Assembly (NCBI RefSeq): GCF_003286085.1
Contig: NW_020825582.1
Span: 1-64,000, forward strand
Direction: 5' to 3'
Source of the DNA: Drosophila persimilis
Taxonomy: Eukaryota > Arthropoda > Insecta > Diptera > Drosophilidae
DNA length: 64,000 bases
Shown here: piece after piece, positions 23,176 to 34,848 of the stretch
How positions within the stretch are numbered: the first letter of the stretch is position 1
How the letters are laid out: each line of letters starts with the position of its first letter
Translations under genes and position numbers: made by a program
The notes under the pieces: model-generated
What the model was told of the DNA's origin: nothing
What the model saw: only the letters and a program-made list of their open reading frames with translations
Database searches by the model: none

Positions 23176-24176
23176 ATACCCGATACTCAAAATGAGTATT
23201 GGGGTATATTAGATTTGTGGTAAAAGTGGATGTGTGTAACGTCCAGAAGGAATCGTTTCCGACCCCATAAAGTATATATATTCTTGATCAGCATCAATAG
23301 CCGAGTCGATTGAGCCATGTCTGTCTGTCCGTCCGTCCGTCTGTCCGTCTGTCCGTCCGTCCGTCTGTCCGTCCCCTTCAGCGCCTAATGCTCAAAGGCT
23401 ATAAGAGCTAGAGCAACGATGTTTTGGATCCAGACTTTTGTGATATGTCACTGCTGCAAAAATATTTCAAAACTTTGCCCCGCCCACTTCCGCCCCCACA
23501 AAGGGCGAAAATCTGTGGCATCCACAATTTTAAAGATACGAGAAAACCAAAAACGCAGAATCGTAGAGAATGACCATATCTTTTAGACTGCGGAATCTGA
23601 ATTGGATCGTATTATTATTATAGCCAGCATCAAGAAAACAATTTCATTTTTTCTCGCCCTGTCTCTCTCTAACACACACGTAGCATAGGCGGCTTTGCTT
23701 AGAGTAAAACATTAGCGCCAGATCTCAGAGACTATAAAAGCTAGAGCAACCAAATTTGGTATCCACACTTCTAATATATCGGACCGAGACGAGTTTGTTT
23801 CAAAATTTCGCCACACCCCCTTCCGCCCCCGTAAAGAATGCAAATATGGGGATATTCACAAATCTCAGAGACTATTAAAGCTAAAGTAACCAAATTTGGT
23901 ATCCGCACTTCTGTTAGATCTCACTATAAAACGTATATCTCAAAATTTCGCCCCACCCCCTTCCGCCCACACAAAGGACGAAAATCTGTTGCATCCACAA
24001 TATTGCAGATTCGAGAAAACTAAAAACGCAGAATCATAGATAACGACCATATCTATCAGATTGCTGAATCTGGATCAGATCAGATCATTTTTATAGCCAA
24101 AAGGAACAAATCAATTTGCAGTGGCTACGCAGCGCCCGACGTCACGCTCAGACTGATTTTCTGTCTCTCTCGCACG
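23176..24176 (+). repeat. DINE-1-like satellite unit 17, part before the errantivirus
   Basis: Counterpart of unit 13 (marker AAAGGCTATAAGAG), broken after CTCTCGCACG by copy B. Resumes at 34499. Confidence 0.8.
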
Positions 24177-24673
24177 AGTTACAGGTTCCAGAGAGGAGGT
24201 TAGGGTCCTTGCTATAGGTGCTGGAAACTGTTGAAGGGAAAAAGGGGGTTCCCTTAAATGATGAATGCCAATTTGGAGGTGTTCTCTATGTGATCTAGTT
24301 ATACACGTTTATTGCAGTTTTAAGATAGTCAGAGTGACAATTGTATTCCGGGTGGGATTCTAGAATTGACTGCCTGGTCAGTGGCGATCACTGACTTATG
24401 TATGCGGCTCTGCTGCTGGTTCTTCTGCGTCGCTGTCGGCGTAGCTGCAGTTGGGATTCCTAAGAAAATGCTGATGTTACATTTAAGGTCAGTTTGCTGA
24501 TTCTTGGCTGGGGTCCATCCGGTTTATATTGTAGACAATGTTGGCTGTGTTGATGGTATATGCTTAGGCGGCATAAACATCGTGCTCGTGTCACTTGAGC
24601 TGTGGATGTTTATGCTGAGTTGAGTCGTGGTGGTTTAGCGGGGGGCATCTCGAGGGGTGCCGGGACGGTAACT
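24177..24673 (-). repeat. Copy B 3' LTR
   Basis: 497 bp, AGTTAC...GGTAACT. Confidence 0.9.
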
Positions 24674-25584
24674 CCTCCCCACCTGGACTGAAGTGAGGGC
24701 CAGAGGGAGGGTATGACGGTTGGCACGAACGAAGGTGTTTCCGCTGGGACGAATGATATTATCTTGGTCCTGTGGGTCCAACAGATGACTATCATTACGG
24801 CGGCGGCTGCCATAAGTATATAAGTAGCTATCCGGTGGTTTGTGTTTGAGTTTTTTATGTTAACTATTTCGTTTTGAGTGTTTAGGGAGTTTAGGTGAAG
24901 TTTGTGCAAGTTGATGTCATTTATAGAATTGTTAATCCTGATCTCTTCCAGTATTGGAATTACTAAGGTGTTTTCCTCTGTGTAGTCAACGTCTTGATCA
25001 TCGTACGTTAATTCGTTTATGTGTATTGAGCAATTTTTGAAGGTAATGATAGCTGATCCGTTTATCGTTCTTGGTGTGCTGCATGATGATGTGATTGGTG
25101 TATTTAATGTGTTGAACATTACGATGTACCGTCGTTCCACTTCTCTGATTGTTTGTTCGGTGCCTATATCTTTAGTGTTGCAGGTGGCAACCTGGTTATT
25201 GAAAATACCCTCTAGGCATTGTTGATTGATGTTATTTGGTGGTGTCGTATTATCTTCGCAGATGTAATTATGGTGTATTTTGGGGCATTTTATATCGAAG
25301 CTTTTTATGTGTCCGGAATGGTCGTGTATAATATACTTAGGTAAGATTAATAACATAGATTTATTTATCGGTAATGGAACAATGTGTAGGAATTCGTAAT
25401 TATTTTTGTCGAATATTGGAATTTTAATTTTAAAGAACACAGTTTTATTGTTAATTTCTGTTTCTAGGGTCAATAGTCGATACAGGTGTTCTTCAGAGTT
25501 TACCATTATATTTTGTTTTTTTAACATGTGCTGTATAATTTCGGTTTCTTTATCGGTAAGTATGAATTTGGGTATTATTCCTAA
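24610..25584 (-). pseudogene. env: Env remnant, copy B, cut by the BEL element
   Basis: Matches the copy A env frame from its C-terminus up to the target duplication CCTAA, where the BEL LTR begins. The part 5' of the cut lies beyond 32461. The membrane segment and tail are kept. Confidence 0.75.
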
Positions 25585-25915
25585 TGAAAAATTAGAAGAG
25601 TTTTTCTAATCAGTTACCGAAAACTTTGGGTGGCTGTAATTTAAATTATTTATTTGGCGGGGCGAAAAACTTGATACGCTCGATCTATTTCAAGGTTGGC
25701 GAACAACTATATTTTCTTCACAATTCAAATCTCTTACTCTAGCTATCCTACGGTGGCAAAGCGGGGCGAATTCGCCAAGAGCGAGAGAGCGAGCTTTTAT
25801 TGCGCTCCCGCTTTGCCCTAGCCTAACTTACACTAGACTTCATAATTCATAATTCATAATTCATAATTCCATCTATAACTAATAATTGTGGCCATGGATG
25901 GAAGGTCACGCAACA
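25585..25915 (-). repeat. BEL element 3' LTR (331 bp)
   Basis: Contains a small TAATTCA tandem repeat near 25838-25868. Confidence 0.92.
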
Positions 25916-25943
25916 CCGGCCCCGTTGAACGCCTGCATCGGCT

Positions 25944-28900
25944 TCAACACATTGGGAGCGGCGCTAATTTGTGTATGGGCCGCCGAAAAACCGCTCCAGT
26001 GCTAGTCCTTATTTCGACGACCCTGACCATGCCGTCCTCTCCTGCGTGCGTGGCTATGACCCTCCCTACGAGCCACTCCTGAGGCGGCAGATTGTCCTCG
26101 GCCACGATGACGAGGTCTCCTTCCTCGAGGTTCGGTTGCTGCTGGTGCCATTTGCCCCGAATTTGCAGCCCCAGGACATATTCGCGGGACCATCGCTGCC
26201 AAAACGCTTGCCTGACTGACGAGACAAGTCGCCATCGCCGCAAGCAACTGAGACTCTCCTGGTCCGGAGTCCGCAGTGCTGGGGGGGCGATGAGCGACCC
26301 GCCTGTCAGCAGGTGCCCGGGTGTTAGGGCCTCGCCGTCGCTTGGATCTTGGCTGATGGCTCCCAGCGGCCTCGAGTTCATTATGGCCTCGATGCCGACG
26401 AGGACTGTGGCGAGCTCTTCGGCGGTTAGGAGCGCGCTGCCTACCGCCCGTAGGAGTAGGCTCTTGGCAGTTTTTACACCTGCCTCCCATAGCCCTCCCA
26501 TGTGAGGAGCTCGCGGCGGTATGAACGCAAATTCGCATCCGTTTTTTGACGCAAAGTCGCGAATTGCGTCTCCCTGCTCCTTGAGCCTGATCCGCAGAGC
26601 GCTGAGATGGCGGCTCGCTCCGACGAAGTTCGTCCCGTTGTCGCAATGAACGACTTGGGGATATCCTCGGCGCCCGACGAACCTTTGAAAAGCCAACAAA
26701 AAACAATCAGTGGTTAGATCGGAAACTATTTCTAGGTGAACCGCCTTGGACGCAAAACAAACAAAAAGCGCAATGTATGACTTGTATGGGGGCCTTCCGC
26801 GAATTTTCAATGTCGTGTGCACTGGTCCACAAAAATCAACGCCGCAAATTGAAAATGGGCGGAGAGCACGGAGTCGATCTGCGGGTAAATTCCCCATGAG
26901 TTGCGTCAGCAATCGAGGCTTGCATTTAAAACAGCGCATACAGGATCGAACTGTCTGACGGCAGACTTCCTGAGCGTTCACTATCCACACGCTCTGTCGA
27001 AGGATGCTCACAAGTGCTCGTGGGCCGACATGAAAATTCGAATGGTGCAGATGACGAATATAGCTTCGCACGAATTGCGAGCGCTTAGTCAAAAGCAGAG
27101 GAAACTTGGCATCGTATGATATAGGAGCTTTAGCTAGTCGCCCCCCCACTCGCAACAACGAAAAGTTACACCAAGTCCCTGTGTCTTCATGGATGAATGG
27201 GTTCAACCGCTGAAGACTAGGACCAATTGTAGATCCTTTCCTAACCTTTTCGATTTCTCCTTGATACTCGTGATGCTGGACGATTTCGACAATTTTATAA
27301 AAGGCTTCATTGTATTCGGTCGGTGAGATAGTTTTTTCGAATTTTAGGCTTGGGTCTTTACATTTTCTTATAAAGCGGAACACATACACGAACACTCTAA
27401 GCAGTTTGAGATGTGACGAGAATCCCTCGATGACATCTAACAGCTCCGAACTTCGCACAGCCGCGGTCAGCCCGACCGCAGTCTTCCTCTTTTCCAGCTG
27501 AAGATCATCGGAGTGTTCGAAATGAGCGTTCTTGGGCCAGTTTTCTTCTTCCTCTTTCAGAAATGATGGTCCTTCGAACCAAATTGACTGAACGATTTCG
27601 TCGACGTCACAACCTCTTGAGACAATATCTGCTGGGTTCTGTTTCGTGGGTACATGCCGCCACGTAGCATCATCTGACCACTCTTGAATCTCAGCCACTC
27701 TATTTGAAACGAAAGTCGACAGCGACGATGGATGAGACCGGATCCAATGGAGAGTTACCTCTGAATCCGACCAATAAACGACTCGTTCAATGGGCACGTT
27801 TAATAGGGGCTTGATTCTGTGACAGAGATCTGCGAGAAGGTGAGCGGCACATAACTCAAGCCTTGGGAGCGTTTTGGTCTTGAGCGGCGCTACTTTGGAT
27901 TTCGAAGTCAACAATGATACTTTTAAACCTTCTGCAGTTCTGCTACGTATATAGACGCACGCTCCATACGCTCTCATGGAGGCGTCAGCAAAGGCATGTA
28001 TTTGAACCGGTGACATCGGATCGGAATACACAAACCGAGATATGGATATGTCTTCCAATTGAGATAGTGTATTTTTCAACTTATTCCACGCTGTTTCCAA
28101 ATGCAGCGGGATCGACTCATCCCAATCTAGTTTGTTAAGCCAAAGCTCCTGCAATAGGATCTTGCCTTTTATAACGATAGGACTTAATAAACCTAGGGGG
28201 TCAAACAACTTTGATGTCACCGATAGTATGTTCCGTTTTGTCGCTCGGAGACCCATAACTGAATTGTCAATTTTGAACTTAAAGGCATCGTCAGTAGGTA
28301 ACCATGAGATTCCTAACGCCTTTGTCGACTCTGAATCCGAGATTGTTATGGGTTTGGCTGTGCTCTCAGATGCGGTGATCTCGGGTGAGTTTGAAAACCA
28401 CTTAGTCAACTCAAACCCTGCGGTCTGAAGAACCTGAGACACTTCGGACTTAATTGCCCTTAGCTCCTCTACGCATGCAGCACCAGTCAACAAGTCATCG
28501 ACGTAAAAGTCGGACCCAATAACGTTAGCAGCTCTAGGGAATGAGAGCTTCGCAGACTCACTCAACCTTTTCAAACACCGGATAGCTAAGAATGGGGCTG
28601 GTCCAGTCCCATAGGTTACAGTGTTGAGCTTGTATAATCTCAAGGATTCAGAAGGGTCTCTTCTCCACACTATGAGCTGAAACTGCCGATCCGCTTCGTT
28701 CACCATCACTTGGCGATACATCTTTTTAACATCAGCAGTCAGGGCAAACCTGTGCAGACGGAAACGGAGCAGTGTCGAGTATAATTCCTCTTGAATGGTA
28801 GGTCCCACCATCAGAATGTCATTTAAGGCCACCTGTGAGGACGTCTTGGACGAAGCATCGAACACGACTCGGAGCTTGGTAGACGTACTTTGGGGCCTCA

Positions 28901-31091
28901 GAACACACTGATGAGGGATTACGTAGTGTGGAGTAGACGGAATCGTATTGTCAGTAGGAGACATATGACCTAAGGAGAGGTACTCTTCCATGAATTCCAA
29001 GTACATTTTCTTCAACTCAGGGTCACGATGCAATCGTCTTTCAAGCGACAAAAACCGCCGTTTCGCAACCTCAAAGGAGTTTCCTAAACAATTTGGATCT
29101 GATTTAAACGGGAGCCTTACTTCGAACCGACCTGATGATAGTACCTGAGTCGTCTTACGATAGTGTTCTTCACATAGCTTGTGCTCAGGTGTGGCAATTT
29201 TCTTGGTAGATGGCATTTCTTCCAGTGACCAAAACTTTTTCAAGGTCCTATCGATGGATACTAGCAACTCTTCACTGCAACTCAAACTGTTTGTAATTTG
29301 AGGAGCAGAACTCCTGGAAACATATTTTCCCGACACAACCCAACCAAGAAGGGTTTTCTGAAGAGTTGGAAAGTCAGGACCTTGTTTAATTTGACCAACA
29401 GCTAATAATTCAAAGAACGATTCTGCTCCAATTAACATATCTATTCTTTGTGGCTTGTAGAAATAAGGGTCTGCCAGTGGTAGGTTCTCTGGGATTCGCC
29501 AGTCAGTCACATTCACTGACTGGTCAGGGTGATAACCTGAAATTGATTTCAGGATCCAAAAATCAAAGGAGAACTCACTACCATTTATTCGCGACTTCAC
29601 CACTGTGTGTATTTTATCCTTTACTTGGGAATTAGATTCACCAATTCCAAGCAAGTTAATACAGGACTCCTCTCTACGGATCTGTAAGCGATTAGCGAGG
29701 TCCTCGGTAATGAAATTTGTTTGTGATCCAGAGTCGAGCAGAGCTCTGGCCAGAATGTGTTCACCGCTCTTAGTTCGGACGCTTACGATCGACGTAGCCA
29801 GAATTACCCTGTCCAACGCTGTCGCATGCAAAACATGTGACGTGGAAGGTTGATTCTGATTTGATGGAGGAGAAGGACTCTCTTGGGGTGGTGGCAACGC
29901 GAGACTATTAGCCGACACTGTGTATCGATGCAATAATGTATGATGTGAGCGGCTGCACACTCGACATTTATTGGCTTTGCATTTTACAACAGCGTGGCCT
30001 TTTCGCAGACAATTAATGCATAGGGATGCCGACTTAGCAAACTCAAACCTTTGCATCACCGAGAGACGCGAAAATGAAGGGCAATTTGACACTACATGGT
30101 CTCCTGAATTGCAGTAGCTACAAGTTTGCTGAGTTCTACTGTTGGTGGAAGTGGAAGAACAAGCAAATGAACTGCGATTATGTTGCTTGCTTGGCATGAC
30201 TTTGTCTTGCCTTGGCTTGGTCGATTCTTCAGCAGACAGATGCTGGTATCGACGATTCAAGACTTTCTCAAAGTCGGACCAAAGCGGCAACTTCTCATAA
30301 GTAAGCTGTTCATCCCACTTTTGTTTCGTCACTGGGTCGACTCTGTTTAAAACGAGATGAATGAGCATTGCATTCGAAATTGTTGTATCATCTCCGATCG
30401 ACAGTAACGATCCGTAAATCGACGAAACAGTATCGATTAGAGTTCTTAGAGATGATGCAGATTGATGCGACATTCTCGGCAGATTGAACAATGTGGAAAT
30501 ATTATTCGTGAAAATCAAATAATCGTTGTCATACACTCGTTTTAGGCCAGCCATGGCCTTTTCATAATTTGCCTCGGTGACTTGGAACGCCTTTATTGTT
30601 CCTAATGCTTCATCAGAGAGGCACGAAATCAAATGATTAAATTTTTCGATCACCGGTATGCTGTTGTCGCTATGGACTAGTCTTTCAAAAAGGCTAATGA
30701 AATTTTTGAATTCCGAGTGTTTACCACTAAATTTGGGTAATGCCAATTTCGGAAGTCTAGCATGAGTTGGGGCTGAAGAAGACACTGGCTTCGTCTCGCT
30801 TGCTGCATCAAAGGCGGCGATAAGCGACATTATCTTTCCTTTGGTGACAATTATCAGCTCTTCCAACTCGGCTGCATATGCATCATCACCTGTTATATCC
30901 TCGATTTGCTCCTGCAAATGGTTAGCCTTTTCAATTGAAGCATTCAAACAATCTAATCTACATTGTAATTCCGGTAATTGCAAAGGAATCGACCCTTGAT
31001 CTAATCGATCCTCTAAGCGGCGAATGCTTTTTACTCTACTTTTGAGCTTAATCTTTAAGTCTTCAAGAGTGGGTTTACTTTTTTCTGCCAT
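25944..31091 (-). CDS. gag-pol: BEL/Pao Gag-Pol polyprotein
   Basis: This is the polyprotein for capsid, protease, reverse transcriptase, RNase H and integrase. I choose the ATG at 31089-31091 (MAEKSKPTLEDL). The frame is open a further 39 codons upstream, but those residues are low-complexity lysine/asparagine. Counting from the longer 1754-aa frame: an N-terminal coiled-coil-like gag; CCHC-type knuckles at about 363-376 and 397-427; retropepsin LLDSG at 490-494; RT with TADVKKMY at 824-831 and YVDD at 902-905; RNase H acids in AFADAS (D1075), RLELC (E1118) and SDSE (D1148); integrase with an HHCC region at about 1387-1426 and the DDE triad D1458, D1523, E1575. The order PR-RT-RH-IN, the YVDD variant and the large fused frame fit BEL/Pao. 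The stop lies 28 bp before the 3' LTR. No frameshift is seen, so it could be functional. The family name is not recognised. Confidence 0.93.
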   Translation of the reverse strand: MAEKSKPTLEDLKIKLKSRVKSIRRLEDRLDQGSIPLQLPELQCRLDCLNASIEKANHLQEQIEDITGDDAYAAELEELIIVTKGKIMSLIAAFDAASETKPVSSSAPTHARLPKLALPKFSGKHSEFKNFISLFERLVHSDNSIPVIEKFNHLISCLSDEALGTIKAFQVTEANYEKAMAGLKRVYDNDYLIFTNNISTLFNLPRMSHQSASSLRTLIDTVSSIYGSLLSIGDDTTISNAMLIHLVLNRVDPVTKQKWDEQLTYEKLPLWSDFEKVLNRRYQHLSAEESTKPRQDKVMPSKQHNRSSFACSSTSTNSRTQQTCSYCNSGDHVVSNCPSFSRLSVMQRFEFAKSASLCINCLRKGHAVVKCKANKCRVCSRSHHTLLHRYTVSANSLALPPPQESPSPPSNQNQPSTSHVLHATALDRVILATSIVSVRTKSGEHILARALLDSGSQTNFITEDLANRLQIRREESCINLLGIGESNSQVKDKIHTVVKSRINGSEFSFDFWILKSISGYHPDQSVNVTDWRIPENLPLADPYFYKPQRIDMLIGAESFFELLAVGQIKQGPDFPTLQKTLLGWVVSGKYVSRSSAPQITNSLSCSEELLVSIDRTLKKFWSLEEMPSTKKIATPEHKLCEEHYRKTTQVLSSGRFEVRLPFKSDPNCLGNSFEVAKRRFLSLERRLHRDPELKKMYLEFMEEYLSLGHMSPTDNTIPSTPHYVIPHQCVLRPQSTSTKLRVVFDASSKTSSQVALNDILMVGPTIQEELYSTLLRFRLHRFALTADVKKMYRQVMVNEADRQFQLIVWRRDPSESLRLYKLNTVTYGTGPAPFLAIRCLKRLSESAKLSFPRAANVIGSDFYVDDLLTGAACVEELRAIKSEVSQVLQTAGFELTKWFSNSPEITASESTAKPITISDSESTKALGISWLPTDDAFKFKIDNSVMGLRATKRNILSVTSKLFDPLGLLSPIVIKGKILLQELWLNKLDWDESIPLHLETAWNKLKNTLSQLEDISISRFVYSDPMSPVQIHAFADASMRAYGACVYIRSRTAEGLKVSLLTSKSKVAPLKTKTLPRLELCAAHLLADLCHRIKPLLNVPIERVVYWSDSEVTLHWIRSHPSSLSTFVSNRVAEIQEWSDDATWRHVPTKQNPADIVSRGCDVDEIVQSIWFEGPSFLKEEEENWPKNAHFEHSDDLQLEKRKTAVGLTAAVRSSELLDVIEGFSSHLKLLRVFVYVFRFIRKCKDPSLKFEKTISPTEYNEAFYKIVEIVQHHEYQGEIEKVRKGSTIGPSLQRLNPFIHEDTGTWCNFSLLRVGGRLAKAPISYDAKFPLLLTKRSQFVRSYIRHLHHSNFHVGPRALVSILRQSVWIVNAQEVCRQTVRSCMRCFKCKPRLLTQLMGNLPADRLRALRPFSICGVDFCGPVHTTLKIRGRPPYKSYIALFVCFASKAVHLEIVSDLTTDCFLLAFQRFVGRRGYPQVVHCDNGTNFVGASRHLSALRIRLKEQGDAIRDFASKNGCEFAFIPPRAPHMGGLWEAGVKTAKSLLLRAVGSALLTAEELATVLVGIEAIMNSRPLGAISQDPSDGEALTPGHLLTGGSLIAPPALRTPDQESLSCLRRWRLVSSVRQAFWQRWSREYVLGLQIRGKWHQQQPNLEEGDLVIVAEDNLPPQEWLVGRVIATHAGEDGMVRVVEIRTSTGAVFRRPIHKLAPLPMC

Positions 31092-32125
31092 AATGGTTGT
31101 GTTTTTATTTATATATTTATTATTAATATTTTTTTTTTTTTTTTTTAATTTTAAATTTTTGAACGAGAACGATAATCGAAAACGAATTTTAATTGAATGT
31201 CGATGCACGAGGTATCAAGGGAAAGAGTTGTTGCAAGTAACAGCCGAAAACAATATACCCGTTAGATACAGGGTAGCGCGTCACTTGGCAAGTAACAGCC
31301 GAAAACAATATACCCGTTGGATGTAGGGTAGCACGTCACTTGGCGCACCGTTAAGCTCAAGAGCGGCAACGAAAATTCTCCCAACAAATACAACGCAAGC
31401 AGCAGTGGAGAAGCGAAAGCGAAAACGAAATAATGCACCGGTGCTGCTGCTTGTATGTATGTGTGGATATTTTCTATACGCCGTGGCTTGGGTGAACGAA
31501 CGAACAAACTTTGTTCTAACGACGAGAAAGGTAGAACAAAATCAAATGGGGGGGGGGGGGGGGCGTTGACAGTGATTGCAGTAAACGAAAGATGTATGTA
31601 TGTATGTACATATGTATAACTGTTGCGTCCAAATAGCGGTTCACATATGTATGTCTGTTTGGGTCGATATGTATGTATGTATTTATGTTTTTAGTTATAT
31701 TTATGCAATTAATAACAAAATGCATGCAATCAAGCTCTACTATATATGTATCATACGTCTGTGCCTAGAATTGAAGGCGATGTGCAATGTATTCAGCACA
31801 AGACACCTCAAAGAAAGATCTGAATGTCTTTAGCTCAGCCTTCAATTTTCTGCACAAATACCTCTGATTCCTCTTTTGGATTTTTGAATCCAACTGCTAC
31901 TTTCCTGTCTTTTTCGCAGGGCATCCCTCGGCGGTAGCAGAATTGCACAAAAATTATTGTTGGCGCGACCGACGCGATGATATTTTACAAAAATTGATTG
32001 CCGATTGCACACACACACGACGCGGGCAACGAATATGTTTGCATATGTATACTGCAATTTCTTGTGTCACTGTCACTTGTTTTTTGTTGCCTATAATTCA
32101 CTTTACAGTCCACCCGGGGGCGCCA
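31092..32125 (-). other. BEL element 5' leader
   Basis: Non-coding. Holds a T-rich run (31130-31150), two tandem 55-bp repeats at 31234-31343 (CAAGTAACAGCCGAAAACAA), a G run of about 14 at 31549-31562, GTAT-rich microsatellite at 31590-31690, and the primer-like site at 32108-32125. No gene seen. Confidence 0.7.
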
Positions 32126-32456
32126 TGAAAAATTAGAAGAGTTTTTCTAATCAGTTACCGAAAACTTTGGGTGGCTGTAATTTAAATTATTTATTTGGCG
32201 GGGCGAAAAACTTGATACGCTCGATCTATTTCAAGGTTGGCGAACAACTATATTTTCTTCACAATTCAAATCTCTTACTCTAGCTATCCTACGGTGGCAA
32301 AGCGGGGCGAATTCGCCAAGAGCGAGAGAGCGAGCTTTTATTGCGCTCCCGCTTTGCCCTAGCCTAACTTACACTAGACTTCATAATTCATAATTCATAA
32401 TTCATAATTCCATCTATAACTAATAATTGTGGCCATGGATGGAAGGTCACGCAACA
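32126..32456 (-). repeat. BEL element 5' LTR (331 bp)
   Basis: Partner of 25585-25915. Followed by the CCTAA duplication. Confidence 0.92.
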
Positions 32457-32461
32457 CCTAA

Positions 32462-34001
32462 TTTGGTTAACAATATACTTTCGGCTATGTTGTTCACATG
32501 ATTATACAGGATGTCTATATTGAAGTTAATTCTCGAAATATATTGTAGGAGGTGTATTTCGTTATGTTCGTCATTTAATGTTTTAAAAATATTGTTTTTG
32601 TAGTTTGTGCGCTTAATTTGACTTATTATTACTTAAGTATATATAGTGTGTGTGTGTGTGTGTGTGTGTGTTTGATGTGTGTAGGTTCTATAGGTTGTGT
32701 TGAGGCGTGAGTTGAACTTCCTGCTGTGGTGGGAGATTATTGTTAGTAACCATTCGATAAAAGAATTCGGATTTATTTATTATTGTTTTTTTTTTTTGTT
32801 TTTTTTTATTTTATTTGTATAATGTAAATTTTTTTTTTTTTTATGAAGAGTATGCAAAGGTTGTGGCGGTCGTTTTCCATAAGTCGCACTGAAGTATGGA
32901 CACAACCGCGACACGATTGCCCCGAATGAGTTCGGTGGGGTGCTTTCGTTTGTTAAATCGCCCTGAGATATCAAACTGTTTGCACTCATTTGTTGTAAGA
33001 AAAATTATGTGAAGGGTATACAAAAGTTGTTCCGGCCGTTTTCCATAGGTCACACTGAAATATGGATACGACTATTACAAGCATGCCCCGTTTGGTTTCG
33101 GTATGTGCATTTTCGCTTGTATTGAATATTCACTTTTTTTATGAAGGGTATGCAGAAAGTTGTTGGAGCCGCTTTCTATAAGTCGCACTGAAATATAGAC
33201 ACAACCGCAACAGTTCTGCCCCGTTCGTTTGTTAAATGCACTTTTGTTTGTTAAATCGCCCTGAGATAACAAACGTTTTGCACTTTTGTATTGAATCTTC
33301 ACTTTTTTATAGGAAGGGTATGCACAAGTTGCTGCGGATGCCTCCATAAGTCGCACTGAAATATAGACACAACCACAACAAGTTTGCTCGGCCCGAGTTC
33401 GCTCGATCTTCAGTCGGGCCGCAACCTGCTTCGGTCGAGACATGTTGGCTTGGATTTGTTTGAATCGAACACACACGTCCGAACCGTGATTCGCGCTGAA
33501 TTTTGGATCGAACCGTGGTGTGTTCGACTCACTGTGTTGGCCGATTTGGTTTTTTGTTTTTTGTATGTTGCGTCCGCCTCGGCCTCGCACTGAATCCCGA
33601 ATCGAACCGCAACTTGGGCATGGATACACTTGTATGTGTATGCAACTACGTATATGTACTACGTGTTTTTGGTGTTTCTTTTTTTGTTTTATTTTCTTGA
33701 TGGCACCGTATATCTATATTTCTGTTTCCGATATTCTTTATTTTGTTTTATACACGTATTGTTAACTCCACCACAGCATTCATTTGATCGACTTTTTGCA
33801 TTTTATTTGTGTTATTTTTGTTATGTTTGTGTTAGGGTATTTCATTTTCTTACTTGTTAGGTTTGTACATTTTTATCTGTGTATATTTTGTATTTGGGTA
33901 TTTCTTTTTCTTTATTTTTTTTTTGTCATTTGTTTTTGTCACTTATAACTTACATTAGTAGGATTAAAATGTTCCTCATGGTTCGTTGTTTCGACTGCGC
34001 C
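32462..34001 (-). other. Errantivirus copy B, rest of env, microsatellite and leader
   Basis: Env 5' part (to about 32628), GT microsatellite at about 32646-32671, T-rich tracts, then the leader with the TGCATA repeat array from 32840, and the primer site next to 34002. No other gene seen. Confidence 0.75.
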
Positions 34002-34498
34002 AGTTACAGGTTCCAGAGAGGAGGTTAGGGTCCTTGCTATAGGTGCTGGAAACTGTTGAAGGGAAAAAGGGGGTTCCCTTAAATGATGAATGCCAATTTG
34101 GAGGTGTTCTCTATGTGATCTAGTTATACACGTTTATTGCAGTTTTAAGATAGTCAGAGTGACAATTGTATTCCGGGTGGGATTCTAGAATTGACTGCCT
34201 GGTCAGTGGCGATCACTGACTTATGTATGCGGCTCTGCTGCTGGTTCTTCTGCGTCGCTGTCGGCGTAGCTGCAGTTGGGATTCCTAAGAAAATGCTGAT
34301 GTTACATTTAAGGTCAGTTTGCTGATTCTTGGCTGGGGTCCATCCGGTTTATATTGTAGACAATGTTGGCTGTGTTGATGGTATATGCTTAGGCGGCATA
34401 AACATCGTGCTCGTGTCACTTGAGCTGTGGATGTTTATGCTGAGTTGAGTCGTGGTGGTTTAGCGGGGGGCATCTCGAGGGGTGCCGGGACGGCAACT
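34002..34498 (-). repeat. Copy B 5' LTR
   Basis: 497 bp with end variant GGCAACT. Followed by CACGCACTC. Confidence 0.9.
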
Positions 34499-34848
34499 CA
34501 CGCACTCTTTGTCGTGTCGTTTAATATTAGCGGCGTCTGCCGGAGGAGAGCCATACTGACTAAGTATCGGGTATAACTGTAGAGTTGCGGTGTCCGCAGC
34601 AACTCACAGCGTTCCCCCTCGTTTGTAATGTAAAGTGCCTTATTTCTCTGTAACATTATGTAAAATGTCCCAACCATGTTAAGTGTAGTGGTTCAGCTGT
34701 TAAAATAACAGCTTTTAGAAATATTTGTAAATGCGTTAAAATGTAAAAACTGCGAAAACAAATAAAACGAGGGGGAACGTTGTGAGTTGCTGCGGACACC
34801 GCAGCGAGTAAAATAGGACTGATTGGCAACAGTGACCCTCAGCTAATT
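34499..34848 (+). repeat. DINE-1-like satellite unit 17, part after the errantivirus, with tail insert
   Basis: Continues from 24176. Private change GGCAACAGTGACC near 34828. Confidence 0.78.

Larger units (their letters stand above)
25585..32456 (-). mobile_element. BEL/Pao LTR retrotransposon, apparently intact (6872 bp)
   Basis: LTRs of 331 bp at 25585-25915 and 32126-32456, which I read as identical, with TG...CA ends (TGAAAAATTAG to GCAACA). Target duplication CCTAA (25580-25584 and 32457-32461). On the minus strand the 5' LTR is followed by TGGCGCCCCCGGGTGGAC, a primer-site-like sequence ending in the complement of CCA. A single long frame encodes gag-PR-RT-RNase H-integrase. Identical LTRs and an open frame suggest a recent insertion. 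Confidence 0.93.
24177..34498 (-). mobile_element. Errantivirus-like element copy B, split by a BEL/Pao element
   Basis: LTRs at 24177-24673 and 34002-34498 (497 bp each, with at least one difference: GGCAACT at the right end). Flanks CACG are the same as in copy A. Env is cut at 25584 by the BEL element and resumes at 32462. The leader and primer site are as in A. Confidence 0.88.
19228..34848 (+). repeat. Higher-order repeat, copy 2 (units 14-17 plus errantivirus B with nested BEL)
   Basis: Second copy of 10064-19227. Without the nested BEL element and its target duplication (6877 bp) it is 8744 bp against 9164 bp. The 388-bp deletion at 21073-21074 accounts for most of the difference. Confidence 0.85.

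Noticed and set aside
26002-26706. 234-aa minus-strand frame opposite the BEL integrase end
   Set aside because: Arginine-rich shadow of the polyprotein in another frame.
31549-31562. G run in the BEL leader as a quadruplex-type regulatory element
   Set aside because: A single homopolymer of about 14 G without clear spaced tracts. Could be a polymorphic run, so not called.
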